Shown: positions 1 to 7,828 of the stretch, one piece after another | How positions within the stretch are numbered: position 1 is the first letter of the stretch | Layout: each line of letters starts with the position of its first letter | DNA from: Olsenella profusa F0195 | GTDB lineage: Bacteria; Actinomycetota; Coriobacteriia; Coriobacteriales; Atopobiaceae | NCBI RefSeq assembly: GCF_000468755.1 | Contig: NZ_AWEZ01000069.1 | Location: 1 to 64,000, forward strand | Direction: 5' to 3' | DNA: 64,000 bases | Made by a program: the position numbers and the translations under genes | The notes under the pieces: model-generated | Told to the model about the DNA's origin: nothing | What the model saw: the letters and a program-made list of their open reading frames with translations, nothing else | Database searches by the model: none

Positions 1-1
1 A

Positions 2-145
2 AAGCTGGCGGCGCGCCGCCTGGGGCGCCCCGCGGACGGCGGCGCGGGCGCGGCGGAGTACGGGTCGCTGCGCCTGGACGCCGCGGTCGACGCGCACGCG
101 CCCGTCACGAAGGAGTACGGGGGAGCGCGGTCGGCGCATCCCTAG
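2..145 (+). CDS. C-terminal end of an unidentified protein (5' end outside the window)
   Basis: An open frame enters from the left edge and stops at TAG 143-145. The last 47 residues are Ala/Gly/Arg-rich and end in KEYGGARSAHP. Codon use fits a real high-GC gene: nearly every third base is G or C. The stop is only 2 bases before the first GTGTGGGTGC repeat element, so this gene ends where that element starts. It runs towards the minus-strand gene at 349-1251, and the two converge on the repeat. No domain can be named from this tail. Confidence 0.5.
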   Translation, partial: KLAARRLGRPADGGAGAAEYGSLRLDAAVDAHAPVTKEYGGARSAHP

Positions 146-147
146 GC

Positions 148-291
148 GTGTGGGTGCCATTTGCGCCGTGTGGGTGCGATTCTCCCGGCCCGGCCCGGCC
201 CCCCGCGACCTGCGGCCCCGTGGGCCGGTCACGGGAGAATGGCACCCACATGTAGCGAATCGCACCCACACGGGTGGGGAACCGCGCCCAC
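148..291. repeat. GTGTGGGTGC hairpin element, copy 1
   Basis: A large imperfect inverted repeat. The left arm has two units beginning GTGTGGGTGC (148 and 168, period 20). The innermost continues GATTCTCCCG into a stem that closes with CGGGAGAAT (232-240). The right arm has the reverse complement units GCACCCACA at 242 and 262, with a degenerate third near 284. The core between the arms contains GCGACCTGCGG and GTGGGCCG, also present in copies 3 and 5 and, inverted, in copy 2. It fills the gap between two convergent genes. Function unknown; options are a bidirectional 3'-end structure, a protein-binding array or a miniature mobile element. Confidence 0.85.
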
Positions 292-348
292 GGCGGGATC
301 CCGCGCCGATGGGGCCTCCAGCCTGGCGTGACCGCGCGGCACGCCAGG

Positions 349-1251
349 CTATGCCCGTCCCGCCGCGGCTGCGGGCTCCCGAGCCTGGGCGGGGTGCGCC
401 GCGAGCCAGGCCGCGGCGTCGCGCGCGGCCCGAATGCCCCCTCCCCGGGCCGCCACGGAGGCGAAGCGCTCGCGCGCGAGCGTCAGGTCGCCCTGGGCCG
501 CGGCGAGGCGGGCGGCTTCGACGTCGGGCGACAGCCTCTGGATCGGCGTGATCGCAGTTTCCCGCATCGTGCCGATCGCCTCGTTGCAGCGCTCCCAGTC
601 GCCGGCCTCGAGCGCGAGGCCGAAGTCTATGCCCGCAAGCACCAGCGCGCCCGCCTTGGCCATTCTCCTGCTCGTTTGGAGAAGCGCCTCCACCTGCCCG
701 CGTATGCGGGCGAGCTCCTCGTAGTCACCGCTGTGACGGGCGGCGTTGGCGCGCACGTTGCAGCACAGGACCCTCTGCGCCGTGCGCGGCCTGAGGTCCC
801 GCTCGGCGTGGTCGACCCATTGGAGGGCGACGTCGTCGCGGCCGAGCTGCTGGGAGCATTGGGCACAGATTATGGCGTAGGTGGCCTGCGCCCACTTCCT
901 GCCCTTGCGCCTCTCCATGACGATGGAGATGGCGTCGAGCATCTTCTGGGGGTCGAGGTCGGTGTGGAGTATCCCGTAGAACCCGCTGATGTCGCGGATG
1001 AGCAGGAGCGCGAACAAGGCGATGGTAGCCAGGAGGGCCACCACGAAGAAGGCGATGGCCTCGGGGTGCTCGATGTCCGGGCCCGCCCAGGCACGGCATG
1101 AGAACGCCAGCACGAACACCGCCACCACGTACGCGGCCACGGTGAGCCTGCGCCGGCCCAGGAACCTTCCCGCCGCCTGCCGCGCGGTCAGGCCGGCGTA
1201 CCTCGACTCCCCGGAGGGGACCATGAGCCTGGTGAGCCAACCTGAAGCCAT
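349..1251 (-). CDS. Membrane-anchored helical-repeat (TPR-like) protein, function unknown
   Basis: 300 residues from ATG 1251-1249, preceded by a GGGGAGG ribosome site about 8 bases upstream. Longer upstream starts would run through non-coding-looking sequence and were rejected. Two hydrophobic segments lie at about residues 36-53 and 66-85. The rest is amphipathic helices whose spacing and Ala/Leu/Tyr pattern resemble tetratricopeptide repeats (for example ALQWVDHAERDLRPRTAQ and CNEAIGTMRETAITPIQRL). A membrane anchor plus cytoplasmic helical repeats suggests a scaffolding or interaction role. No catalytic motif is visible. It is convergent with the gene ending at 145 and divergent from the LXG-like effector cluster at 1872. 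Confidence 0.75.
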   Translation of the reverse strand: MASGWLTRLMVPSGESRYAGLTARQAAGRFLGRRRLTVAAYVVAVFVLAFSCRAWAGPDIEHPEAIAFFVVALLATIALFALLLIRDISGFYGILHTDLDPQKMLDAISIVMERRKGRKWAQATYAIICAQCSQQLGRDDVALQWVDHAERDLRPRTAQRVLCCNVRANAARHSGDYEELARIRGQVEALLQTSRRMAKAGALVLAGIDFGLALEAGDWERCNEAIGTMRETAITPIQRLSPDVEAARLAAAQGDLTLARERFASVAARGGGIRAARDAAAWLAAHPAQAREPAAAAGRA

Positions 1252-1871
1252 GCGGCCTCGCCTCCCCGGGGCCGCCCTGCGGCGGCCTTCGCTCGTCTCC
1301 TCCCGCCCGTATGGTACCACGGCCGTACCGTGGCGCTTCCCCACTGTTCGACCGCGAGCAAACGGTGAAGCCGTCCGACTGTCCAACAAAGATGTTGCAT
1401 GGCTGGTCAGTAGATTTTGGGCAGTATCGTTACAGGTGGCGTCCCGCACCAGCCCGAAGGTCCGGAACGATCCGGGAGGCTCGCGATGATGGCGGACGAA
1501 GGCCTGACGAGGGCCATCGAGGGCATGCCCGTGGTCCGTTGCCGAGATGCCGGAGCTCCCGCCATCCTCTAGGCCGCGCTGCGTGACCGACCGGGGCATG
1601 TACCAGGGGCCCTCCAGTTTCGCGCGCCGGCCACGCCCAGTGCCTGCCCCGGCTCGCCGCACGTCCGCCACGTCTGCACGGGACCCTACGAGACGAACGA
1701 CGAGAGGGCGGAGGGATTCCCGGCTCCTCCCGGCGTTCCTGAGCACTACAACGTTCCTGAGCACTACAATGGTGACGGGGCACGCGGTGCCTGCGGGGCC
1801 TGTCTCCCGTGTCGCGCGTGAGCGGCGCCCTGACTCTGAGCGACTGGCGTACCGGAGGGCCAAAGGAGTGC
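1252..1871. other. 620-bp gap with a tandem duplication and promoter-like box
   Basis: No convincing gene. This lies between the divergent membrane protein and the LXG-like effector. The 18-mer CGTTCCTGAGCACTACAA occurs twice in exact tandem (1734-1751 and 1752-1769). The second copy ends in TACAAT (1765-1770), a plausible -10 box about 100 bp before the effector start. A plus-strand frame over 1650-1800 reads like weak protein (GPYETNDERAEGFP, PEHYN twice) but has no start, and may be debris. No other structure stands out. Confidence 0.4.
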
Positions 1872-3617
1872 ATGACGACGAGGGTGACGATAGAGGCCAC
1901 GGCTTCGGCCCTGGAGGGGGAGTCAGAGTCCCTGTCGGGCAAGGTCGATGCCGCGGAGGAGCAGATCTCGAGGATGTCCAACGCCCTGCAGTCGCCGGAG
2001 CTCGCCGGCGAGGGGTACGCGGCGATCCGGAGCGTCGCCCGGGACCTCGCGGTGCCCGCCGCGAAGGCATACTACGTCGCGTTCGATGCCATGAACTCAG
2101 CGTGCACGGCCGACGTGCAGGAAATCAGGGGGCTTCCCCAGTCGTCCAGCGGCGTCTGCGACACGGACGAGCTCCAGAAGAAGATAGAGGCCGTCCAGAG
2201 CGACATAGAGGAGACCCAGAGGCGGATTGCCCAGAGTCGCGCCAACGCGGGCGGCACGTCCGCGAGCGGGTCCTCCGGCAGCTCGTCCAGCAGCGCGAGC
2301 ACGTCCCAGGACACCACTGCATACGTCAACACGCAGGTCGACGAGGCCCTGCTGGAGAGCGACAAGGCGGAGAAGCAGGGCTACGAGGACGACCTCAAGA
2401 AGGCGCAGGAGTACGACGAGAACAGCGCCTCCACGTACTCCTCCGCCCAGGACGCCGTCTCCACCATGAAGTCCGCAGCCGACTCGGTGTCGTCCTACCT
2501 CGCCGGCAACGGCTACGGGGACACCTCCTGGGCCGCGGGAGTGGACGACGCCTACTCCACGGTGTTCGAGCGCAGGGTCGAGGAGTGCGCGCAGAGTATC
2601 TACCACGACGGCGGCATCGACAGGGACGCACTCTCCAAGCTCCTCGGAGGGGACGACCTCACCCCGTCCGAGGCGGAGGCCCTCGCGCGCGTGTGGGACG
2701 AGCACTCGACTGAGGACGGGGTCGCCGAGGCGTTTTCTGCCGCAGGTATGAAAGACGGGCAGCCGACCGGCGCCTTCAGCATCTTCCTGATAAATGCAAC
2801 GCAGGGCATATACGACAAAGCTGGAGGCAAGGAGGAGTTTGACAACAACGCCGAAAGCCGTGGGAAAACTCTCGATGCGATTAAGCAGATGATGGAGAGG
2901 CTGTTCTCCGCCCAGGTGTCGGGGAAGGCGAACTTCTCCATCACGATCACGCTGCCTGACGGCACGACCGTGACCTGGTCGTGCGAATCGGAGATGTCTG
3001 AGGGGGCCAAGGGGCTGATTCAGAAGTTCCTCGAGGAGAACAGGGAGGGTGACGGCTCGGGCTACAGGATAGATGCCGACCTGGGCGACGGGTGGTCCCT
3101 GCTCGGGCGCATGACCGGCTCGGGTGCGTCTGTTGTGGGGATGTCGGGCGAGGTCGACCTCGGGAACGGCTGGAAGGGGTCGGGCTCTGTCTCGGAGGAC
3201 GGGTGGGTGTGGCTCACCGTGACCCACACGGACGACAACACGCCGGATGGCGTGACGAGGACCGAGTCAACTTCCTCTGGCAGAAACTCCGAAACAGGGC
3301 AGACGTCCGCGAAGGAGACGTACGAGACGAGCGTGAAGACGGACTCCGCGAAGGGGACGACGACGGAAACGGTGCAGGTGACGACCACAGGGGCTCAGCC
3401 CGCGCCGCCGCAGCCGGAGGTTGTCATGGAGGGGGTGGGGGAAGTCAGCGTGACTCCTGTCACGTCTCCCTCGTACAGCAAAAATGTAGATCTAGGGAAG
3501 GTGATGGATGACGTTGCGATAGGCGCCACGCTCGCCGTGACGGCCATCGTCGGGTCGGAGATGGCCGCGGACTTCATGGCGTTCATAGAGTTCCTGCTTA
3601 CCATTCTTGCTCTTTGA
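1872..3617 (+). CDS. LXG-like type VII secretion effector
   Basis: 581 residues from ATG 1872, chosen for the AAAGGAG site just upstream; the in-frame GTG-type start at 1809 has none. The N-terminal 200 or so residues are long charged helices with a GEGYAAIRSVARDL and AAKAYYVAFDAM segment, then a Ser/Gly linker. The effector at 43490-45376 has the same layout: GDGYQAFRDL, AKAHYVFFQ, and later GSYGDMSWADG against GYGDTSWAAGVDD here. The two are therefore paralogs, and the N-terminus is the export module of LXG proteins. The C-terminal half has Gly/Thr-rich segments and ends in a hydrophobic helix (about 550-581). No known toxin motif is visible, so activity is unknown. Unlike the second system, no small helical partner genes precede it. 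Confidence 0.7.
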   Translation: MTTRVTIEATASALEGESESLSGKVDAAEEQISRMSNALQSPELAGEGYAAIRSVARDLAVPAAKAYYVAFDAMNSACTADVQEIRGLPQSSSGVCDTDELQKKIEAVQSDIEETQRRIAQSRANAGGTSASGSSGSSSSSASTSQDTTAYVNTQVDEALLESDKAEKQGYEDDLKKAQEYDENSASTYSSAQDAVSTMKSAADSVSSYLAGNGYGDTSWAAGVDDAYSTVFERRVEECAQSIYHDGGIDRDALSKLLGGDDLTPSEAEALARVWDEHSTEDGVAEAFSAAGMKDGQPTGAFSIFLINATQGIYDKAGGKEEFDNNAESRGKTLDAIKQMMERLFSAQVSGKANFSITITLPDGTTVTWSCESEMSEGAKGLIQKFLEENREGDGSGYRIDADLGDGWSLLGRMTGSGASVVGMSGEVDLGNGWKGSGSVSEDGWVWLTVTHTDDNTPDGVTRTESTSSGRNSETGQTSAKETYETSVKTDSAKGTTTETVQVTTTGAQPAPPQPEVVMEGVGEVSVTPVTSPSYSKNVDLGKVMDDVAIGATLAVTAIVGSEMAADFMAFIEFLLTILAL

Positions 3618-3674
3618 GTGTCAGTTGCGAGCACGGGCCCGTCCCGGGGCTCGTCCGATGGATGGGGGAGAGAA

Positions 3675-4475
3675 ATGAGGGAGTTCATCAGGCGCCCGTG
3701 GCGGGTCGCCGCAGCCGTGTTGGCTATAGCGCTGCTTACCGGGGGCGGCGCGCTGCTCGCTGACTGGGCACGTGCCGTGCAGGGCGGCGAAACCGCTGCC
3801 CAGGGCCAGGCCCGGCCCGACGACGCCCAGGGCCAGGCCCGGCCCGACGACGCCCAGGGCCAGGACGCGGACTCCGACGAGCAGGGGCGGGACGCGGACG
3901 CCACCGGCGGGGACGCGGAGCCCGATGGGGAGGACGTGGAGGCGCAGCCCATCGTCCCGGAGTCGGGGCGCGTCGCGCCGGAGGGCACCGTCGAGGTCCT
4001 GTGCCCCCGGATGGTCGTCGCGGCGTCGGGCATGACCGCCCGAGGGTTCGCCGCCTCGGTCCGGGGTGGCGCCCGGTTCTGCGAGACGGCCTACGCCAAC
4101 GAGGACGGCACGGTCACGGCCTACGCCACCCCGCGGCAGGTCGAGGACCAGCTGGCGTGGGGGAAGGAGGAGCTCCGGGGGGCCATCGACAGCGTCGGGA
4201 GGCGCGGCGTCGCCGCGGAGGTGTCGGACGACCACCGGCGCGTCACCCTCACGGCGGGCGACGGCGCCACCGCCTCGTCCCTGCACGACGCGGCCTTCAA
4301 CGTGACCTTCGACGCGGCGGTCATCCAGATGGACGAGACCCACGGCGAGGGCTTCACGATGTCGGTGGACATCGTGGACGGCGCGACCGGCACGGTCATG
4401 GAGCACTTCGACCAGGACAGCTTCTCCAGCTGGCACAGCGACTTCTCGTGGCTCGGGAAGGAGGGCCAGGCATGA
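3675..4475 (+). CDS. Membrane-anchored or secreted protein of the effector cluster, with tandem AQGQARPDD repeats
   Basis: 266 residues from ATG 3675, preceded by GGGGGAGAG; the open frame extends back to 3618 without a ribosome site. The N-terminus is a typical signal anchor: RRPWR, then a hydrophobic stretch at about 9-30. It is followed by a low-complexity acidic/Gln region in which AQGQARPDD is repeated exactly (27-bp tandem DNA repeat at about 3799-3852) and then degenerates. The remainder (about 110-266) is a mixed soluble domain I do not recognise. It starts 57 bp after the effector stop and overlaps the next gene by ATGA, so it is probably co-transcribed and acts outside the membrane with or against the effector. 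An immunity role is possible but unproven. Confidence 0.65.
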   Translation: MREFIRRPWRVAAAVLAIALLTGGGALLADWARAVQGGETAAQGQARPDDAQGQARPDDAQGQDADSDEQGRDADATGGDAEPDGEDVEAQPIVPESGRVAPEGTVEVLCPRMVVAASGMTARGFAASVRGGARFCETAYANEDGTVTAYATPRQVEDQLAWGKEELRGAIDSVGRRGVAAEVSDDHRRVTLTAGDGATASSLHDAAFNVTFDAAVIQMDETHGEGFTMSVDIVDGATGTVMEHFDQDSFSSWHSDFSWLGKEGQA

Positions 4476-4897
4476 GCGGCAGCATCCGGATCGGCGGCAT
4501 CGGCCTGACCGTCCCCGATGGGGCGAGCGCGAAGCCCCTTGCGGAAGCCATGGGCGTCGGCACGCTCATCAAAGGAGCCAACTGGTTCGTGGCGGCGACG
4601 CTCGTCGCGCCGCAAGTCAGTCCCCCGGAGCTCCTCGCGCTCATCGAGGCCAAGATGGGCTCGCAGGGGGCCGGGGTCGAGTGGGGGCAGGCGCTCGGTC
4701 CGGACGCCGACGGCATGTCGGGCGTCTCCGCGGAGTGCTCGCTGCCCGAAGGCGCGCGCGGCATAGCGCAGGTGGCGCCCGTCCCGGAGGGGCTCCTGGT
4801 CCTCTTCGGCAGGATGGGGGCCGGCTCCGGCGACGGTGCCGTCCGCGCCGTGAGGTCGGTGCTCGAGTCCGTGCTCCCGGGGGTGCGCCGTGGGTAG
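4472..4897 (+). CDS. Small protein of the effector cluster, unknown
   Basis: 141 residues. ATG 4472 overlaps the upstream TGA (ATGA), which indicates translational coupling. It begins MSGSIRIGGIGLTVPDGAS and continues as an alternating strand/helix protein with no membrane segment or signal peptide. The size and mixed alpha/beta pattern would suit a chaperone, adaptor or immunity protein. The DcrB/PsbP-like fold is only a loose impression. Neighbours on both sides overlap it, so it belongs to the 1872-5423 transcription unit. Confidence 0.6.
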   Translation: MSGSIRIGGIGLTVPDGASAKPLAEAMGVGTLIKGANWFVAATLVAPQVSPPELLALIEAKMGSQGAGVEWGQALGPDADGMSGVSAECSLPEGARGIAQVAPVPEGLLVLFGRMGAGSGDGAVRAVRSVLESVLPGVRRG

Positions 4898-5423
4898 GCG
4901 CGCGTCGGCGTCCCTGTGCAGGGCGCTGGGGAGGATGGCCTCCGCGGCCGTCGCCGCGTGGGTGCTGTCGGGGCTCCTGCGGGCGCACGGCACCGTGGAG
5001 GGCGCGATCGTCCTCGCGGCGGTCGCCCTGTCGGCCCTGTCGCTCCCCGTGGAGGCGCTCGCCGCGTCTGGCTGGGGGCGCGACAGGGTCGCCGCGTGGG
5101 AGCGCCCCGGCGGCGAGCGCCACGAGCCGGCCCCGTCCTCCCCGGTCGCCTACACGAGCGAGAGCGGGATCCTCTCCCCGACCTCGAGGGTGAGGGTCTC
5201 CATCGGCCCGCGCCTGCCCGGCGAGACCCGGGGGGAGCTCGACCTGGGCATCCTCGACGGGGCCGACCCCTCCGCCGTGTCCGCGTCCCTGCGCGAGCTC
5301 CGGGAGTCCGGCGAGTGGACACGCAGGCTGGGGGACGGGGAGACGGAGCTCGAGATCGCATGCTCCGTCCCGCCGGTCCGCTGGGCGCGCGAGCGCGGCG
5401 AGAGGTGGGCGCGGGGAGGGTGA
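4890..5423 (+). CDS. Two-helix membrane protein of the effector cluster, unknown
   Basis: 177 residues from GTG 4890, overlapping the previous gene by 8 bp. Two hydrophobic helices occupy about residues 14-31 and 36-58 (AAVAAWVLSGLL and IVLAAVALSALSL). A cytoplasmic-looking soluble domain follows, with a strand-rich section (ILSPTSRVRVSIGPRLPG) and a charged C-terminus. No enzyme motif is seen. It is the last gene of the overlapping cluster that starts with the LXG-like effector. A membrane immunity or transport-accessory role is possible. Confidence 0.6.
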   Translation: MGRRASASLCRALGRMASAAVAAWVLSGLLRAHGTVEGAIVLAAVALSALSLPVEALAASGWGRDRVAAWERPGGERHEPAPSSPVAYTSESGILSPTSRVRVSIGPRLPGETRGELDLGILDGADPSAVSASLRELRESGEWTRRLGDGETELEIACSVPPVRWARERGERWARGG

Positions 5424-5487
5424 CCTGCGGGCGGCCCCGACGCCGCCGCATGAGTTGGGAGACACGACACGAGAGGAGCGATCGGCG

Positions 5488-5612
5488 ATGCCAATGACGA
5501 TGAGCGACGGGGATCCCGGAGGGGTCGGGGGCGGGAAGATAAGGACCCTGAGCAGCGCGGCTAACCAGGAGGCATGGGAGCTGCGCAGGGGCCTCGACGA
5601 CTACTCCCGACC
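5488..5612 (+). pseudogene. 5' fragment of an unidentified small gene, truncated at a recombination junction
   Basis: ATG 5488 follows GAGAGGAGCGATC. The first 40 or so codons read plausibly (KIRTLSSAANQEAWELRRGL) and then turn into Arg/Ser/Cys-rich nonsense. Just there, another frame starts to show an AbiEi antitoxin C-terminus. The simplest reading is that the beginning of one small gene was joined to the end of another near 5600. What the first gene was cannot be told. Confidence 0.35.
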
Positions 5613-5885
5613 GACCCCTCCCGGGTGTTCGTTGCGACTTCCCGGAGGGTGCGCAGGTCGCTTCCCGACGGCCTCCGCGTCGTGCGGGTGCCGGGCGGCG
5701 GGCCGGGCGCCCTCTATGACGGGATTTCCTCCCAGAGGGCCGCGGACGCGATACGCTCCGCGGAACCCGTCGTCGGCAGGACGCGCCTCGTCGAGGCGGC
5801 GCGCGAGGGACGCAGGCTCGGCTACCTGCGCGGCGGCGAGCTGGAGTCCCTGGAGGAAGAGTACGGAGATGGCGAAGAGGCCTAA
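5574..5885 (+). pseudogene. Truncated AbiEi-type antitoxin (C-terminal domain only)
   Basis: The frame ending at TAA 5883-5885 encodes the distal part of an AbiEi-like type IV antitoxin: SRRVRRSLPDGLRVVRVPGG, a short loop, then a helical end GYLRGGELESLEEEYGDGEEA (split as GYLRGGELESL and EEEYGDGEEA). The N-terminal winged-helix DNA-binding domain that full AbiEi proteins carry is missing. The nominal ATG at 5574 sits in unrelated sequence. The stop overlaps the start of the nucleotidyltransferase at 5869, the usual AbiEi-AbiEii coupling. With no DNA-binding half it probably cannot autoregulate the pair. Confidence 0.45.
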
Positions 5886-6701
5886 CAGCAGGCGCAACCT
5901 GGACATGGCGATACGGCGCGCGTTCGGGGACGACCGGTTCGTGCGCATGAGGACGCTCATCGCGAACACGGTCGTGGCCCGGATGCTGCCCGACGGGGTC
6001 GTGAGGGGCGGGAGCGCCCTCAAGATGAGGCTCGGGGACGAGGGGACCCGCTTCACGTCCGACCTCGACACCGCGACCGCGTCCCCGGTGGAGGCGTACG
6101 TCAGGGGTTGGAGGAGTCCCTCGAGGAGGGTTGGGAGGGCTTCACCGGCGTCGTCGCGCCCAGGGAGCCCGCACACCCTAGGGGCGTCCCCGCCGAGTAC
6201 GTCATGTGGCCGTTCGACGTGAAGCTGAGCTACCGGGGGCGGCCGTGGTGCACGGTCCGCCTGGAGGTGGGCTACGACGAGATTGGCGACGCGGAGCAGG
6301 CCGACGTCGAGCTCGCCCCGGACGTCGCGGGCGCCTTCGCCAGGGTCGGCCTTCCCGCGCCCGGCCCCGTCCCCCTCATGGCCGGCCCGTACCAGATCGC
6401 CCAGAAGCTGCACAGGGTGAGTGCGCCGGGGAGCGACCGGGCGCGCGACCTCGTCGACCTGCAGCTCGCCGTGGGAGAGTGCATCGACTACGACGCCGCT
6501 CGCAGGGTGTGCGAGCGGCTGTTCGCGTACCGCAGGCTCCAGGGGTGGCCGCCCACCGTGGTGAAGGGCGAGGGCTGGGACAGCATCTACGCCGCCGAGT
6601 CGGAGGGGCTTGACGTGCTCCCTACGGCGGACGGGGCGGTCTCCTGGGTCAACGGCCTGATAGGGCGGATCGCCGGGGCGGGCGGCGCTCCGGGAGCGTA
6701 A
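5869..6701 (+). pseudogene. AbiEii-type nucleotidyltransferase toxin, frameshifted
   Basis: From ATG 5869 the protein begins MAKRPNSRRNLDMAIRRAF. It shows the family core VVRGGSALKMRLG followed by TRFTSDLDTAT: the GG(S)xxK and S/T-DLD nucleotidyltransferase motifs. At about 6103-6107 the frame is lost in a G run. The adjacent frame resumes at LEESLEEGWEG and continues without a stop through PFDVKLSYRGRPWCTVRLEV and GPYQIAQKLHRV to TAA 6699-6701. One G gained or lost restores about 277 residues, close to full family length. It is either a recent pseudogene or a sequencing error. A second, much shorter AbiEii copy lies at 9062-9306. Confidence 0.7.
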
Positions 6702-6713
6702 GGCCCCCTGGGC

Positions 6714-6884
6714 GTGGTCGGCTTCGGGCATGTGCCAGGGGAGGAGTACTGGCGAGGCTTCGAGGGGCACGGATCCGGGGAGTGGTCGCTCGAGCAGCTC
6801 AGGGAGCACGAGCTCGATCCGGACAACTTCCAGCTGGAGGCACCGAGCGCCAACAGGAGCCACCGGTACGAGGCCAAGGGGTGA
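6714..6884 (+). pseudogene. Orphan C-terminal tip of a GH-E family nuclease toxin
   Basis: 56 codons ending at TGA 6882-6884. The reading GFGHVPGEEYWRGF, about 20 residues later DPDNFQLEAPSANRSHRYE, matches the signature of GH-E nucleases (HNH/Endo VII superfamily): conserved G-H, E, and the terminal N(Y/F)...P..NRSH(K/R)YE. Known family members are the C-terminal domains of large secreted polymorphic toxins. Here the carrier and the first part of the domain are missing and only an internal GTG (6714) could start it. It is therefore a displaced toxin cassette. The two genes directly downstream look like immunity proteins, which supports this. Confidence 0.6.
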
Positions 6885-6888
6885 TGAC

Positions 6889-7431
6889 ATGGGGTCAGTT
6901 GATCAGTTTGATTCCGCCAAGTATGACTCTTACGACGACTTCCTGGTGGCATATGGCGGCGACCCCAACGCCGTGCCTGTCGTTCCGAGCGTGAACCTGC
7001 TCGGGATGGCGGTGTCCCGGGGCGCCCAGGACGAGCGGGAGCGCAGGCGCATCGTCGAGCGGCTCCTGGCCGACGGCGGCGACCCCAACTTCGCCACGCG
7101 CAACGGCGAGGACGCCTATATGCTGTGTCTCAAGCAGGGGGCCCACAACTGGACGGCGGAGGGTCTGGCGTGGCTCACCGGCAGGCTCCTCGCGGCGGGC
7201 CTCGACGTCGGCCGCCGCGACGCCTGGGGCAACGACGCCCCCATGCTCTCGGTATGCAACGCCAAGAAGACGAGCGAGGAGCTGGCGCCCGTGTGGCGCG
7301 CCCTGCTCGCGGCCGGCGCCGACCCCACGGTGCCGGGCCCGCAGGGCAAGACCTCGCTCGACTGGGCACGGGAGTTCGGATGGAGACATGGATTCCTCGA
7401 CGTGGCAGGGGAGTATGGCTATGGCGAATAG
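6889..7431 (+). CDS. Ankyrin-repeat-like protein, probable immunity protein for the GH-E tip
   Basis: 180 residues from ATG 6889, 4 bases after the toxin-tip stop. It contains ankyrin-like units: NLLGMAVSRG, then VERLLADGGDPNFATRNGED, LLAAGLDVGRRDAWGNDAPM and LLAAGADPTVPGPQGKTSLD (units near residues 35-75, 95-125 and 138-170). It has no signal peptide or membrane helix and is cytoplasmic. Ankyrin-type immunity proteins often follow polymorphic toxin cassettes, so neutralising the adjacent nuclease is the natural guess. The pairing is inferred from position only. Its end overlaps the next gene by 17 bp. Confidence 0.65.
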   Translation: MGSVDQFDSAKYDSYDDFLVAYGGDPNAVPVVPSVNLLGMAVSRGAQDERERRRIVERLLADGGDPNFATRNGEDAYMLCLKQGAHNWTAEGLAWLTGRLLAAGLDVGRRDAWGNDAPMLSVCNAKKTSEELAPVWRALLAAGADPTVPGPQGKTSLDWAREFGWRHGFLDVAGEYGYGE

Positions 7432-7774
7432 GGACGCCGCCTACGGCGGGTTCGTCGTGTCAGACAGGGTGCTGGAGGGCGCGCCCATAGGCTACACGTG
7501 GCGCGAGCGGAGCCGTATCCCCCAGCTCAACGGCTGGACGGTCTACTCCGTCGCGGACGATGACGACTACGTCTCCGAGCCCGCGAACTTCCAGGTCGTC
7601 TCCGCGTCCTCCCTGCTCGCGTGCTCGCCGCTCGCCGGGGCGCTGCTCGAGGTCTTCGGCGCGCCCTACGGCACGGACCTCGCCTGGGTCTACGAGGAGG
7701 GGGTCCTCACGGGCTTCTGGGACGTGGCCCGCGACCGCGCGACGACCGTCCCCGAGATCCTCGGCGGGGAGTAG
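7415..7774 (+). CDS. DUF2185 (Imm33-type) immunity protein
   Basis: 119 residues from ATG 7415, with GGGGAG upstream; an in-frame ATG at 7388 is possible but lies deeper in the previous gene. GGFVVSDRVLEGAPIGYTWR, then NGWTVYSVADDDDYV and the NFQVVSASSLLA segment, match the DUF2185 family: a VSD..L.G...G...R motif, a GW..(F/Y)S strand, and D/N...V....LL. Many members sit in polymorphic toxin immunity arrays. It overlaps the ankyrin-type gene, so the two form an immunity pair or array. The toxin it answers to is not present here unless it is the GH-E tip at 6714. Confidence 0.65.
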   Translation: MAMANRDAAYGGFVVSDRVLEGAPIGYTWRERSRIPQLNGWTVYSVADDDDYVSEPANFQVVSASSLLACSPLAGALLEVFGAPYGTDLAWVYEEGVLTGFWDVARDRATTVPEILGGE

Positions 7775-7828
7775 GCTGGCCTGGGCGGCGCCTGTCCCGC
7801 CGCCCGCACCCGCCCCGGGCGGAGGCGT

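Noticed and set aside
1430-1981. Minus-strand 183-codon frame opposite the effector start
   Set aside because: Arg/Pro/Ser-rich composition, no ribosome site, overlaps the effector; considered a shadow.
349-2070. A 573-codon open frame on the minus strand
   Set aside because: Only the part from ATG 1251 has protein character and a ribosome site. The upstream part is Arg/Ser/Pro-rich and overlaps the well-supported effector start region.
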